Positions 36,501-43,984 of a stretch of 64,000 nucleotides of DNA are shown here, one piece after another. Made by a program: the position numbers and the translations under genes. The notes beneath the pieces were generated by a model that made no database searches, was not told the DNA's origin, and worked only from the letters and a program-made list of their open reading frames with translations. This stretch comes from CALDTK01 sp045110575 (GTDB taxonomy: Bacteria > Bacteroidota > Bacteroidia > Chitinophagales > Saprospiraceae), in the NCBI GenBank assembly GCA_045110575.1, contig JBGCGF010000020.1, positions 28,328-92,327 on the forward strand. Direction: 5' to 3'. Each line of letters starts with the position of its first letter. Within the stretch, counting starts at the first letter, position 1.

Positions 36501-37408
36501 TCAGATTTCTGAAGTACGATAGTTTCTACGCCAGACTCAAGCACTTTGTCGATAGCCTCATCGTCGAGGATCGAGTCACGCTCAAGAATGATTTCGTTAC
36601 GCTCAATAGTAACAACCTCACCAGTATCCTCGTCAACGAAATCCTCTGTCCAAGAACGAAGAACACGTGCAGCAAGCTTGCGGCCGTGAGACTTCTCAAG
36701 CTCCTTACGGGTAGACTTGACTTCGTCAGAAAGGTTGAAGAGTTGAAGAATGTCTTGGTCAGATGCAAAACCGATAGAACGGAGAAGCGTCGTTACTGGG
36801 AACTTCTTCTTACGGTCGATGTACGCATACATCACCGTGTTGATATCCGTTGAGAACTCCATCCATGCTCCCTTGAAAGGGATAACACGCGCTGAATAAA
36901 GCTTTGTGCCGTTCGGGTGGAAGTTGAGACCGAAGAATACACCAGGTGAACGGTGTAGCTGACTTACGATTACTCGCTCCGCTCCGTTGATGATGAACGT
37001 TCCCTTAGGCGTCATGTATGGGATGTTTCCTAGGAAAACATCCTGTACAATCGTCTGGAAGTCAATGTGCTCAGGATCGTTACAAGACAAGCGAAGCTTG
37101 GCCTTGAGCGGAACACTATAGCTGAGTCCACGGTGGATACACTCTTCTAGTGAATATCTCGGAGGATCGATGTAGTAATCGAGGAACTCGAGATTGAAAA
37201 TACTTCGTGTATCGGAGATCGGAAAGTTCTCCTTGAATACGCGCGATAGACCCTCTGTGTGTCGATTCTCGGGCGTAGTTTCCAATTGAAAGAACTCCTG
37301 GAAGCTCTGAATTTGGATGCCCAGCAAATCGGGATAAGCGGGGGCTAGTTTGATTTTACCGAAGTTAAAACGTTCTCCGGTAGAACCTGGCTGGCCGGTG
37401 GTAACCAT
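33587..37408 (-). CDS. rpoB: DNA-directed RNA polymerase subunit beta
   Basis: The 1273-residue product is full length for the phylum. It shows the rifampicin-pocket region (FFGTSQLSQFLDQTNPLSEITHKRRISALGPGG, split here only for description), GRLCTIETPEGPNIGLI and the C-terminal clamp-binding MEVWALEAFGAS. The pocket has the susceptible-type residues at DQTNPL and HKRR. The start at 37408 is an ATG giving MVTTGQPGSTGERFNFGKI. Hairpins lie in the 298 bases before it. Confidence 0.98.
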   Translation of the reverse strand: MVTTGQPGSTGERFNFGKIKLAPAYPDLLGIQIQSFQEFFQLETTPENRHTEGLSRVFKENFPISDTRSIFNLEFLDYYIDPPRYSLEECIHRGLSYSVPLKAKLRLSCNDPEHIDFQTIVQDVFLGNIPYMTPKGTFIINGAERVIVSQLHRSPGVFFGLNFHPNGTKLYSARVIPFKGAWMEFSTDINTVMYAYIDRKKKFPVTTLLRSIGFASDQDILQLFNLSDEVKSTRKELEKSHGRKLAARVLRSWTEDFVDEDTGEVVTIERNEIILERDSILDDEAIDKVLESGVETIVLQKSDVDQDYTIIYNTLQKDPTSSEIEAVNYIYKQLRGTEPPDDDTARGIIDKLFFSDKRYNLGEVGRYKINRKLGSDAAGDVLVLTKEDIISIVKYLVSLMNSKAEIDDIDHLSNRRVRTVGEQLYAQFGVGLARMARTIRERMNVRDNEVFTPVDLINARTLSSVINSFFGTSQLSQFLDQTNPLSEITHKRRISALGPGGLSRERAGFEVRDVHYSHYGRLCTIETPEGPNIGLISTLCVHAKVNKMGFLETPYREVVDGKVDVVGEVQYLSAEGENFKKIAQANAAIDGETGDFKTARVACREHGEFPVLEPEDIEYMDVAPNQIVGVSASLIPFLENDDANRALMGSNMQRQAVPLLRPAAPIVGTGLEAKVAQDSRMLINAEGPGVVEYVDARKITIRYERTEQDQLVSFEGDSKTYHLTKFLRTNQGTCINLKPIVRKGDRVDVGTLLCDGYATDKGELALGQNLKVAFMPWKGYNFEDAIVLSERVVREDIFTSIHIEHFEMDVRDTKLGEEELTNDIPNVSEEATKDLDEHGIIRVGAWVSEGDIIIGKITPKGESDPTPEEKLLRAIFGDKAGDVKDASMKAAPSVKGVIINKQLFARAKKDKDQKEQEKEMLSKLDDEHAVKVNEIRTIMVDKLAQIVRGRVSQGVKDIYGEQIVPKGAKYTMEVLRNIDVLKADYSGWTTKDDDNQLISRLLHNFNIKYNEEVGRYKREKFNISIGDELPAGVLKLAKVYMAKKRKLKVGDKLAGRHGNKGIVSRIVRREDMPFLEDGTPVDIVLNPLGVPSRMNLGQIFETVLGWAGEKLGMTFGTPIFDGASQDEIETYIQKASLPSLGQTYLSDGETGDRFHQRATVGVIYMLKLSHMVDDKMHARSIGPYSLITQQPLGGKAQFGGQRFGEMEVWALEAFGASSILQELLTIKSDDINGRAKAYEAIVKGDNLPEPGIPESFNVLVHELRGLALDVKFD

Positions 37409-37706
37409 GGGTACAGTCTTGTAAGATTCGAAAAAAGGCAGGCTGGAAGTAGAAGTGGTTGTAAGAACCTATACAAGGTTCTTCTATAGTTACCGCTTAA
37501 ACAACTGGCCAAAAACAACGATAGGCCGAACCTAGGTGTGCACCTAGAGACAGCCAAAACGTACATTCTATGTCAGGATCGGGGTTCGCCTATTGCAGGC
37601 ATAGAATTGAAGGGGTGGAGGGGTTATCGTAGGAACCAGTAAGGTCCCACTGGAATTCATAAAGAACAACCAGTGGGACGTATTACGGTTCAATTCGTAA
37701 ACTGAA
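37409..37706 (-). promoter_or_regulatory. rplL-rpoB spacer with attenuator-like hairpins
   Basis: GTCCCACTGG at 37644-37653 pairs perfectly with CCAGTGGGAC at 37670-37679, directly after the rplL stop. CTAGGTG-TG-CACCTAG lies at 37532-37547, and AGAACCT/AGGTTCT lies near 37463-37481. Partial termination or RNase cleavage between rplL and rpoB is known in Escherichia coli; a similar role is inferred here because L7/L12 is needed in excess. Confidence 0.5.
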
Positions 37707-38081
37707 TTACTTTACTTCAACAGAAGCACCTGCTCCTTCGAGAGAAGCTTTAAGGCTTTCTGCTTCGTCCTTGCTTACACCTTCCTTAATGTTGGTTGGT
37801 GCACCGTCGACGAGCTCCTTAGCTTCCTTAAGGCCAACTCCGAGGAGTCCTTTCACTTCCTTAACAACTGCAAGCTTTGCTGAGCCAGCTGATGTAAGTA
37901 CTACCGTGAATTCAGTCTGAGCCTCAGCTGCGTCTCCGCCGCCTGCGCCTGGACCTGCTACTGCAACTGCTGCTGCTGCAGGCTCGATGCCGTACTCATC
38001 CTTAAGGATAGTTGCTAATTCGCTCACGTCCTTAACTGTAAGGTTGACGAGCTGTTCTGCGAGTTCTTTTAAATCTGCCAT
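37707..38081 (-). CDS. rplL: Ribosomal protein bL12 (L7/L12)
   Basis: The ATG at 38081 gives MADLKELAEQLVNLTVKDVSEL; an in-frame TTG nine bases upstream is an unlikely start. The product is about 124 residues: an N-terminal dimerisation helix pair, an Ala/Gly hinge (AAAAVAVAGPGAGGG) and the C-terminal factor-binding domain (KLAVVKEVKGLLGVGLKEAKELV). It forms the ribosomal stalk with L10. Confidence 0.97.
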   Translation of the reverse strand: MADLKELAEQLVNLTVKDVSELATILKDEYGIEPAAAAVAVAGPGAGGGDAAEAQTEFTVVLTSAGSAKLAVVKEVKGLLGVGLKEAKELVDGAPTNIKEGVSKDEAESLKASLEGAGASVEVK

Positions 38082-38192
38082 GATGGACAATGTTTGGTGC
38101 TAATCGATTTGAAAAAATCGCTTCGCTGGAAGCCTTTGAAAAAAGGGTTAAGCCGCGTAGGAGTCGTAACACACCTTGCGACGAAAGTTAGT

Positions 38193-38723
38193 TTAGCTAG
38201 CGGCGCGCTCCTCGAGGGTCTTAAGAAGACCTGCGATAGTGCTACCACCTGATTGAAGTGAGCCAACAACGTTCTTGATTGGACTCTGAAGAAGGAGAAT
38301 AATGTCGCCAATAAGCTCTTCCTTCGATTTGATGCTCGCTAGTGCTTCTAGTTGATCGTCTCCGATATAGATAGCGCTATCGATATAAGCTGCCTTGAGA
38401 ACTGGTTTCTCGTGCTTCTTGCGGAACTCTTTGATAAGAGCTGCTGGAGTTTTGGCAACATCGGTAAACATGATTGCAGTAGGTCCCACGAGGGCACTGT
38501 GCATTTCTGTTGTATCCTTCACGTCTGCAATTGCCTCGAGGGCCTTGCGAGCGAGTGAATTCTTAACCACTTGCATGGTTACTCCAGACTCAAATGCAGC
38601 CGCACGAAGTTCGTTCGTTTCAGCTACAGTTAAAGTACTAGCGTCTGTGATGTAAAAGAAATCCGACTCAGCAAACTTTACTTTGAGAGACTCGAGGACA
38701 TCATTTTTTTGTGTACGTGTCAT
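38193..38723 (-). CDS. rplJ: Ribosomal protein uL10
   Basis: The 176-residue product has the L10 fold: FYITDASTLTVAETNELR, VVKNSLARKAL and a C-terminal helical stalk segment that binds L12 dimers. It starts only 22 bases after the rplA stop, leaving no room for a long autoregulatory L10 leader of the enterobacterial kind. The 111-base gap to rplL contains no obvious terminator. Confidence 0.97.
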   Translation of the reverse strand: MTRTQKNDVLESLKVKFAESDFFYITDASTLTVAETNELRAAAFESGVTMQVVKNSLARKALEAIADVKDTTEMHSALVGPTAIMFTDVAKTPAALIKEFRKKHEKPVLKAAYIDSAIYIGDDQLEALASIKSKEELIGDIILLLQSPIKNVVGSLQSGGSTIAGLLKTLEERAAS

Positions 38724-38745
38724 GACGTTAAGTTTCGAGCACTAC

Positions 38746-39438
38746 CTAGCGGTAGTTGCGTGGATCAATTTTAACACCCGGACTCATGGTAGAGGCCGCA
38801 ACGATGCTTTTGAAATATGTACCCTTCGCGCTACTCGGCTTCATCTTTTGGATGGTAGTGAGCAACTCATTGGCGTTGTCTTTCAGCTGTTCAGCTGTAA
38901 ACTGGACGCGTCCAATGCTAGAGTGAATGATACCCGTCTTATCGACACGGAAAGCGATCTTACCTCCTTTCACATCAGCTACTGCTGCTGCGATGTTTGG
39001 AGTAACCGTTCCGGTCTTAGGGTTTGGCATCAAACCACGTGGGCCCAATGCGCGACCGATACGTCCGACCTTAGCCATTACGTTCGGCTGAGCGATTGCG
39101 ACATCGAAGTCGAACCAACCGCCAGAGATTTTCGTTACGTACTCATCGAGACCAGCAAAATCTGCACCTGCTGCGAGGGCTTCTTCTACTTTGTCTTCTG
39201 TACAGAATACGAGTACACGCTTCACCTTACCGGTGCCGTGTGGGAGAGTAACCGTGCCACGGAGAGCGTGATCTGCTTTACGCGGATCTACACCGAGACG
39301 GATATGCACATCAACACTTGCGTTAAAATTCGCAGTGTTGACTTCCTTGATGAGACTCATGGCCTCAGTAAGCGGATAAAGCTTGTCTGCCTCGACTTTC
39401 TCGGCAGCGGCTTTTCGCTTCTTGGTAAGCTTTGCCAT
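38746..39438 (-). CDS. rplA: Ribosomal protein uL1
   Basis: The ATG at 39438 gives MAKLTKKRKAAAEKV; the frame extends 21 bases upstream but without family similarity. The product is about 230 residues with two alpha/beta domains (HIRLGVDPRKADHALRGTV; MAKVGRIGRALGPRGLMPNPKTGTV). It is a component of the L1 stalk and in many bacteria represses its own operon. Confidence 0.97.
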   Translation of the reverse strand: MAKLTKKRKAAAEKVEADKLYPLTEAMSLIKEVNTANFNASVDVHIRLGVDPRKADHALRGTVTLPHGTGKVKRVLVFCTEDKVEEALAAGADFAGLDEYVTKISGGWFDFDVAIAQPNVMAKVGRIGRALGPRGLMPNPKTGTVTPNIAAAVADVKGGKIAFRVDKTGIIHSSIGRVQFTAEQLKDNANELLTTIQKMKPSSAKGTYFKSIVAASTMSPGVKIDPRNYR

Positions 39439-39516
39439 TAAAAAAAGGTTTAGGTTCAAACGCTGATGTTAGATCGAATCGATCGCATCCAGCTCCCTGA
39501 TGAATAGTCTAGTGAA

Positions 39517-39975
39517 TTAGGCCTCAGCTGATGCTGAATCCCATGGAGCGTCGCCTTTGATGTTGAGGCCCATTGAGCGAGCAGTACCTGCAACCATTTT
39601 CATGGCGCTTTCAATCTTGAAAGCATTTAGGTCTGCCATCTTGTCCTCAGCAATAGCGCGAACCTGATCCCAGGTTACACTTCCTACTTTGACACGATTT
39701 GACTCAGGGCTTCCGCTCTTGAGCTTTGCTGCCTCGAGCAACTGCACTGCTGCAGGTGAGGTCTTGATGACGAAGTCAAAAGACTTGTCTTTGTAAACAG
39801 TGATTACTACCGGTAATACTTTACCGCGTGAATCCTCTGTTGAAGCGTTAAAACGCTTGCAAAACTCCATGATGTTTACGCCCTTTGCACCTAGTGCTGG
39901 ACCAACCGGGGGAGCAGGGTTTGCTGCGCCTCCCTTAACCTGGAGTTTGATGAATGTTTCGACTTCTTTAGCCAT
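39517..39975 (-). CDS. rplK: Ribosomal protein uL11
   Basis: The 152-residue product shows the proline-rich N-terminal switch (KGGAANPAPPVGPALGAKGVNIMEFCKRFN) in separate motifs, TPPA-equivalent VIKTSPAAVQLLEAAKLK and the RNA-binding C-domain ending in ARSMGLNIKG. It forms the GTPase-associated centre with 23S rRNA. It lies between nusG and rplA, the normal order. Confidence 0.97.
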   Translation of the reverse strand: MAKEVETFIKLQVKGGAANPAPPVGPALGAKGVNIMEFCKRFNASTEDSRGKVLPVVITVYKDKSFDFVIKTSPAAVQLLEAAKLKSGSPESNRVKVGSVTWDQVRAIAEDKMADLNAFKIESAMKMVAGTARSMGLNIKGDAPWDSASAEA

Positions 39976-40058
39976 GGTGTTCGTTCGTTGTGGTCAATCA
40001 CGCAGCTCTAAGGCCACCCTCCCACGGTGAAATCGACGCAGAAAGCGCCGACATTAAA

Positions 40059-40625
40059 TTACATCTGCTTCTCGACCTGTCCGTAGTTGAGTTCTACCTC
40101 TGTACCACGACCAAAGATCTTGACGATTACTTTTAGTTTCTTCTTCTCCTCGTTGACTTCCTGTACATCACCAACGAAACCGTTAAACGGTCCGTCAACA
40201 ATCTTGACAGTTTCACCTTCAAGGAAAGGTTCGATCATTGTGTCCTCAGCATCTTTCGATTCATCTACTTTACCAAGCAGACGATTTGCCTCAGAATCCC
40301 GCATTGGGATAGGGCTAGTTTTGCCGAGGAAGTGCATCACATCAGGCAATCCAGAGATTGTACCGACGGTCTCACCGTTCAAGAAATCATCTGCTGCTTC
40401 AATCAGGATATATCCTGGAAGAATATTACGTTCGATGATTACTTTCTTTCCATTACGGAACTTGAACACACGCTCTGTAGGAACAAGAATCTTAGGTATC
40501 CCAGACTCCCAGCCATTACGGCTGATTTCCGTTTCGATGCGCTCTTTAATTTTGCGCTCTTTACCAGAGATTACACGAAGGCTGTACCATCGGGTGTCCT
40601 TGTCTTGTTCGGTTGCGGTAGACAT
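40059..40625 (-). CDS. nusG: Transcription termination/antitermination factor NusG
   Basis: The 188-residue product has an N-terminal NGN domain (WYSLRVISGKERKIKERIE, KNVLPGY-like ERNILPGYILIEA, GLPDVMHFLG) and a C-terminal KOW domain (GETVKIVDGPFNGFVGDVQEV). It binds RNA polymerase and couples transcription with translation or Rho. It follows secE, the usual arrangement. Confidence 0.96.
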   Translation of the reverse strand: MSTATEQDKDTRWYSLRVISGKERKIKERIETEISRNGWESGIPKILVPTERVFKFRNGKKVIIERNILPGYILIEAADDFLNGETVGTISGLPDVMHFLGKTSPIPMRDSEANRLLGKVDESKDAEDTMIEPFLEGETVKIVDGPFNGFVGDVQEVNEEKKKLKVIVKIFGRGTEVELNYGQVEKQM

Positions 40626-40657
40626 GATACGTGGGGGTTGTCTTCGTAAGCTTTCGC

Positions 40658-40852
40658 TTAGAAGTTAAGCTTGTAAACTTGGCCAAGAACAAAGTTAGAA
40701 ATTGAGTCCATGCCGAAAATCAGCAAGGCTAGCAAGATCGTTGCTACAATTACAACTACGGTATCCGATTGTAGATTACGGAACGTAGGCCAAGTCACCT
40801 TGTTGATGAGCTCGTTGTAGCTTTCTTGAATGTAGGTCTGAAGACTTCCCAT
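40658..40852 (-). CDS. secE: Preprotein translocase subunit SecE
   Basis: The ATG at 40852 gives a 64-residue protein (MGSLQTYIQESYNELINKVTWP), typical for single-helix SecE. The conserved KVTWPTF amphipathic segment is followed by one membrane helix (VVIVATILLALLIFGM). An upstream extension of the frame runs towards the tRNA-Trp gene and is not coding. Confidence 0.93.
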   Translation of the reverse strand: MGSLQTYIQESYNELINKVTWPTFRNLQSDTVVVIVATILLALLIFGMDSISNFVLGQVYKLNF

Positions 40853-40960
40853 TGTATTGAATTGTGTGATAGGAGTAATTGCCAAGTGGCAATCCTTCTT
40901 ATACCACGAAAACAACGTCGAAGTTTCTACAAAAATGCAGATTTTCGACGCAAGTTTAAG

Positions 40961-41033
40961 CACGGGTGGAGAGACTCGAACTCCCAGCCAATGGTTTTGG
41001 AGACCACTACTCTACCAATTGAGCTACACCCGT
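40961..41033 (-). tRNA. tRNA-Trp (CCA)
   Basis: The minus strand gives a full cloverleaf beginning ACGGGTGTAGCTCAATTGG, with anticodon loop CTCCAAA (anticodon CCA), T-arm GTTCGAGTC and discriminator G. The 3' CCA is not encoded. It lies between tuf and secE, as in many bacteria. Confidence 0.96.
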
Positions 41034-41145
41034 GTGTGATGGATGATCACTAGAAGTGCTCATCCACCTTGTCAGTTAACGATTACCCGGCGAGGCAACC
41101 CTGACATAAACTCTCTTCCATTGAAGTAGAGTTTTTCTTAAACAC

Positions 41146-41177
41146 GAAAATTTAGCACCCCAATTGAGGCGCTAAAT
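41146..41177 (-). terminator. Terminator after tuf
   Basis: ATTTAGC and GCTAAAT arms (41150-41177) with CACC/GGCG-rich inner sequence are followed on the minus strand by TTTTCG. A second AT-rich hairpin (AAACTCT...AGAGTTT, about 41108-41134) follows before tRNA-Trp. Confidence 0.65.
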
Positions 41178-41223
41178 CTTCATGCTTGGTGGTACTTGCG
41201 TACCGATAAGAAACTGGTGTTTC

Positions 41224-42420
41224 TTACTCGATGATTTCAGTCACCTGACCTGCACCTACGGTACGGCCACCTTCACGAATCGCGAAGCGAAGACCTTTAT
41301 CCATTGCAACTGCTGCAAGAAGGTTAACCTCCATAGAAACATTGTCTCCTGGCATTACCATCTCAACATTCTCTGGAAGAGCACAATCACCAGTAACATC
41401 CGTAGTACGGAAGTAGAACTGTGGACGGTATCCGTTGAAGAATGGCGTGTGACGGCCACCCTCATCCTTAGAGAGAACGTAAACCTCACACTTAAACTTA
41501 GTGTGTGGCTTAACTGAACCTGGCTTGCAGATTACTTGTCCACGACGAATCGCTGTCTTCTCAATTCCACGAAGAAGAATACCAGCGTTATCACCAGCTT
41601 CACCACGTGTAAGAAGTTTACGGAACATCTCAACACCAGTAACAGTAGAAGTGAGAGGCTTCTCTCCTGCAGGACACATTCCTACAATTTCTACTGGATC
41701 ACCAACATTAGTTACTCCACGCTCGATACGTCCTGTTGCTACTGTTCCACGTCCTGTAATTGAGAATACGTCCTCAATTGGCATTAGGAACGGCTTATCA
41801 ACGTCACGTGTTGGCTCAGCAATGTGCTCATCACACGCAGCCATTAGCTCATTGATCTTGTTAACTGCATCAGCATCTCCTTCGAGTGCCTTAAGTGCAG
41901 ATCCCTGGATAATTGGAATATTATCGCCGTCGAAGTCGTACTGGTCAAGAAGTTCGCGAACTTCCATCTCAACGAGCTCAAGCATCTCCTCATCATCAAC
42001 AAGGTCAACCTTGTTCATGAATACTACTAGGTTAGGTACACCAACCTGGCGGCAAAGAAGAATGTGCTCGCGCGTCTGTGGCATAGGGCCATCAGTTGCA
42101 GCAACCACAAGAATAGCACCGTCCATTTGTGCAGCTCCCGTAACCATGTTCTTAACATAGTCAGCGTGACCTGGACAGTCAACGTGTGCGTAGTGACGAT
42201 TCTCCGTCTCGTACTCAACGTGTGCGGTGTTGATTGTAATACCGCGCTCCTTTTCTTCGGGGGCAGCGTCGATGTTATCGTAGTCTTGCTTTTCAGCAAG
42301 TCCCTGATCAGCAAGCACCTTAGTGATAGCAGCGGTTAGGGTCGTCTTACCGTGGTCGACGTGCCCAATGGTACCGATGTTCAGGTGCGGCTTATTTCTT
42401 TCGAAAGTTTCCTTAGCCAT
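41224..42420 (-). CDS. tuf: Elongation factor Tu
   Basis: The 398-residue GTPase has P-loop GHVDHGKTTLTAAIT at about 19-33, the switch region GITINTAHVEYET, DCPGHADYVKNM and NKVDLVDD, followed by domains II and III. It delivers aminoacyl-tRNA to the ribosome. It is preceded by a cluster of four tRNA genes in the order Thr-Tyr-Gly-Thr, the same order as at Escherichia coli tufB. Confidence 0.98.
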   Translation of the reverse strand: MAKETFERNKPHLNIGTIGHVDHGKTTLTAAITKVLADQGLAEKQDYDNIDAAPEEKERGITINTAHVEYETENRHYAHVDCPGHADYVKNMVTGAAQMDGAILVVAATDGPMPQTREHILLCRQVGVPNLVVFMNKVDLVDDEEMLELVEMEVRELLDQYDFDGDNIPIIQGSALKALEGDADAVNKINELMAACDEHIAEPTRDVDKPFLMPIEDVFSITGRGTVATGRIERGVTNVGDPVEIVGMCPAGEKPLTSTVTGVEMFRKLLTRGEAGDNAGILLRGIEKTAIRRGQVICKPGSVKPHTKFKCEVYVLSKDEGGRHTPFFNGYRPQFYFRTTDVTGDCALPENVEMVMPGDNVSMEVNLLAAVAMDKGLRFAIREGGRTVGAGQVTEIIE

Positions 42421-42548
42421 TGGTCGTGGTTTATTAGCTGTTAAATGGAAGCGTTTGTTACCCGAGCATTGCTGGCCGGTTTGGTGCCCCGCTACCTAAG
42501 GGAACCTGTTTTAAAATTTTATTTCGCCTTGTAAAAAGACTAAAGTAG

Positions 42549-42620
<72 letters not shown>

Positions 42621-42729
42621 TAAAAATCAATGTTCCTCTGTTACGAAGAACGAATGATTTTTGGTTCACCTTTCGGCAAAACCTAGATAGTTCTTTCAAC
42701 TCACGTTTGAGTTGAGGCAATATTTTATG

Positions 42730-42802
42730 AGCGGGAGACGAGACTCGAACCCGCGACCCTCAGCTTGGAAGGCTGATGCTCTACCAACTGAGCTACTCCC
42801 GC
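42730..42802 (-). tRNA. tRNA-Gly (TCC)
   Basis: The minus-strand cloverleaf begins GCGGGAGTAGCTCAGTTGG; the anticodon loop CTTCCAA gives TCC; T-arm GGGTTCGAGTC; acceptor CTCCCGC with discriminator T. Confidence 0.96.
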
Positions 42803-42813
42803 TTAAAAATATG

Positions 42814-42895
42814 TGGGGGTGATAGGAATCGAACCTATTCAGACGAATCACTGGATTTACAGTCCAGCCCGGCTCTCCAACTCCGGCGCACCCCC
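42814..42895 (-). tRNA. tRNA-Tyr (GTA)
   Basis: This 82-base class II tRNA has the long variable arm expected for tyrosine. It begins GGGGGTGCGCCGGAGTTGG; the anticodon loop CTGTAAA gives GTA; acceptor CACCCCC with discriminator A. Confidence 0.95.
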
Positions 42896-42926
42896 TAGTG
42901 TTTTGATTCGCCCTCTATTAAAATAG

Positions 42927-42999
42927 AGCCGATGAACGGACTCGAACCGCCGACCGGCTGATTACAAATCAGCTGCTCTACCAACTGAGCTACATCGGC
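42927..42999 (-). tRNA. tRNA-Thr (TGT)
   Basis: The minus-strand cloverleaf begins GCCGATGTAGCTCAGTTGG; the anticodon loop TTTGTAA gives TGT; acceptor CATCGGC with discriminator T. It is the first tRNA of the cluster. Confidence 0.95.
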
Positions 43000-43117
43000 T
43001 TGATTGAATGGAAACTGTTGGAAAATGGCCCCTCCGGACCATTAATCGCCATTCAAAACGAATACAAAACACTGTATGTCAAAGAAATACCTAAGCAGAA
43101 AAACGAGGCTTTGAAAT

Positions 43118-43150
43118 CAAAACCCCGCCTAGCTTTTTGCTTAGGCGGGG
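43118..43150 (-). terminator. Terminator after the hpf genes
   Basis: CCCCGCCTA and TAGGCGGGG arms (43123-43150) enclose a short A-rich loop on the minus strand and are followed by TTTTGA. It separates the rpsU-xerC-hpf genes from the tRNA-tuf unit. Confidence 0.85.
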
Positions 43151-43257
43151 CAAAGATAGGCTTTTCTGTTTATGCCACCACCCCTAGAGAGAAAAAATAT
43201 CACTCTATTTTTCGCAAAAGGGTCGATCGGCGCGCTCAATCATGCATAACTGCCTGA

Positions 43258-43557
43258 TTATGCGTGCGGACGGAGCTTTTCTTTAAATTTTTTCACTTGC
43301 CGTTCCATCGCATTACTTGCTTTATCGATCGCTTCTTCGAACGATGCTGCACGTTCTTCGCAGAAAAGCGTGTCATTTGGAACGTTTAATCGGATCTGAG
43401 CAATGGCCGGATGCTTAGGATCTGCATCTTCTTTCATGTACACATCCGCTTCTACGATTCGGTCGTAGAATTTACCTAAACGCTCCACTTTTCGCGTGAT
43501 GAGCGATTTGAGGGTCGGATTGAAGGTCTTGGGAAGGGATTCTAGGTTGATCTGCAT
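43258..43557 (-). CDS. hpf: Ribosome hibernation-promoting factor, short form (copy 1)
   Basis: The ATG at 43557 gives 99 residues (MQINLESLPKTFNPTLKSLI); the frame continues upstream through the intergenic region but without family similarity. The HPF/YfiA beta-alpha-beta-beta-beta-alpha fold is visible (LGKFYDRIVEADVYMK, IAQIRLNVPNDTLFCEERAASFEEAIDKASNAMERQVKKFKEK). It binds the 30S decoding region in stationary phase. It lies 67 bases after a second HPF-like gene. Confidence 0.88.
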   Translation of the reverse strand: MQINLESLPKTFNPTLKSLITRKVERLGKFYDRIVEADVYMKEDADPKHPAIAQIRLNVPNDTLFCEERAASFEEAIDKASNAMERQVKKFKEKLRPHA

Positions 43558-43624
43558 AGTGATGATTTGTAAAAAAAGAACCCCTTCCCTTGACCTTTGG
43601 TTTACGCGAAATAGAGATTTCTGC

Positions 43625-43930
43625 TTAACGGACGCTTCTAGACTGGCGCTGCTTGTAGCGCTTAAGCTGACGGCGCATCTTATCTGATAACAAGTCAACC
43701 GCAGCTTCAAAGCTTCGTTGACTTTCTGTAGCAACAAGCGTGGCACCTGGTACGTGAATCTTAACCTCTGCAATTTTATCTTTTACTTGGCCTGAATTCT
43801 CAAGGCGAAGCGTAACACTGCAGTCTATAATACGATCAAACACGGTCGATAGCTTTCCGAGCTTTGCCTCGATATAAGAAATGAGCTTTTGATCTGCTTT
43901 GAATTGGGGAGCTACTGTTTGTACGGTCAT
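43625..43930 (-). CDS. HPF/RaiA-family ribosome-associated protein (copy 2)
   Basis: The 101-residue paralogue of the next gene shows the same layout: LGKLSTVFDRIIDCSVTLRLE, KIAEVKIHVPGATLVATESQRSFEAAVDLLSDKMRRQLKRYKQR and a basic tail. The two proteins are clearly diverged, so the duplication is old. Short HPFs dimerise 70S ribosomes with a partner or block initiation alone. Having two side by side suggests different conditions or a heteromeric function (inference). Confidence 0.85.
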   Translation of the reverse strand: MTVQTVAPQFKADQKLISYIEAKLGKLSTVFDRIIDCSVTLRLENSGQVKDKIAEVKIHVPGATLVATESQRSFEAAVDLLSDKMRRQLKRYKQRQSRSVR

Positions 43931-43984
43931 GTGGGTTGATTTAATACTTTAAGAAAGTAAGAGAGTGTGAAGCCCTATTCTTCT

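Noticed and set aside
28978..37400. Many open frames on both strands inside rpoC and rpoB, up to about 190 residues
   Set aside because: They are shadows of the conserved polymerase genes, with no family similarity, start context or spacing of their own.
43000..43257. 85-codon plus-strand frame right after the tRNA cluster
   Set aside because: It runs through the hpf terminator hairpin and lacks protein-like composition or a promoter.
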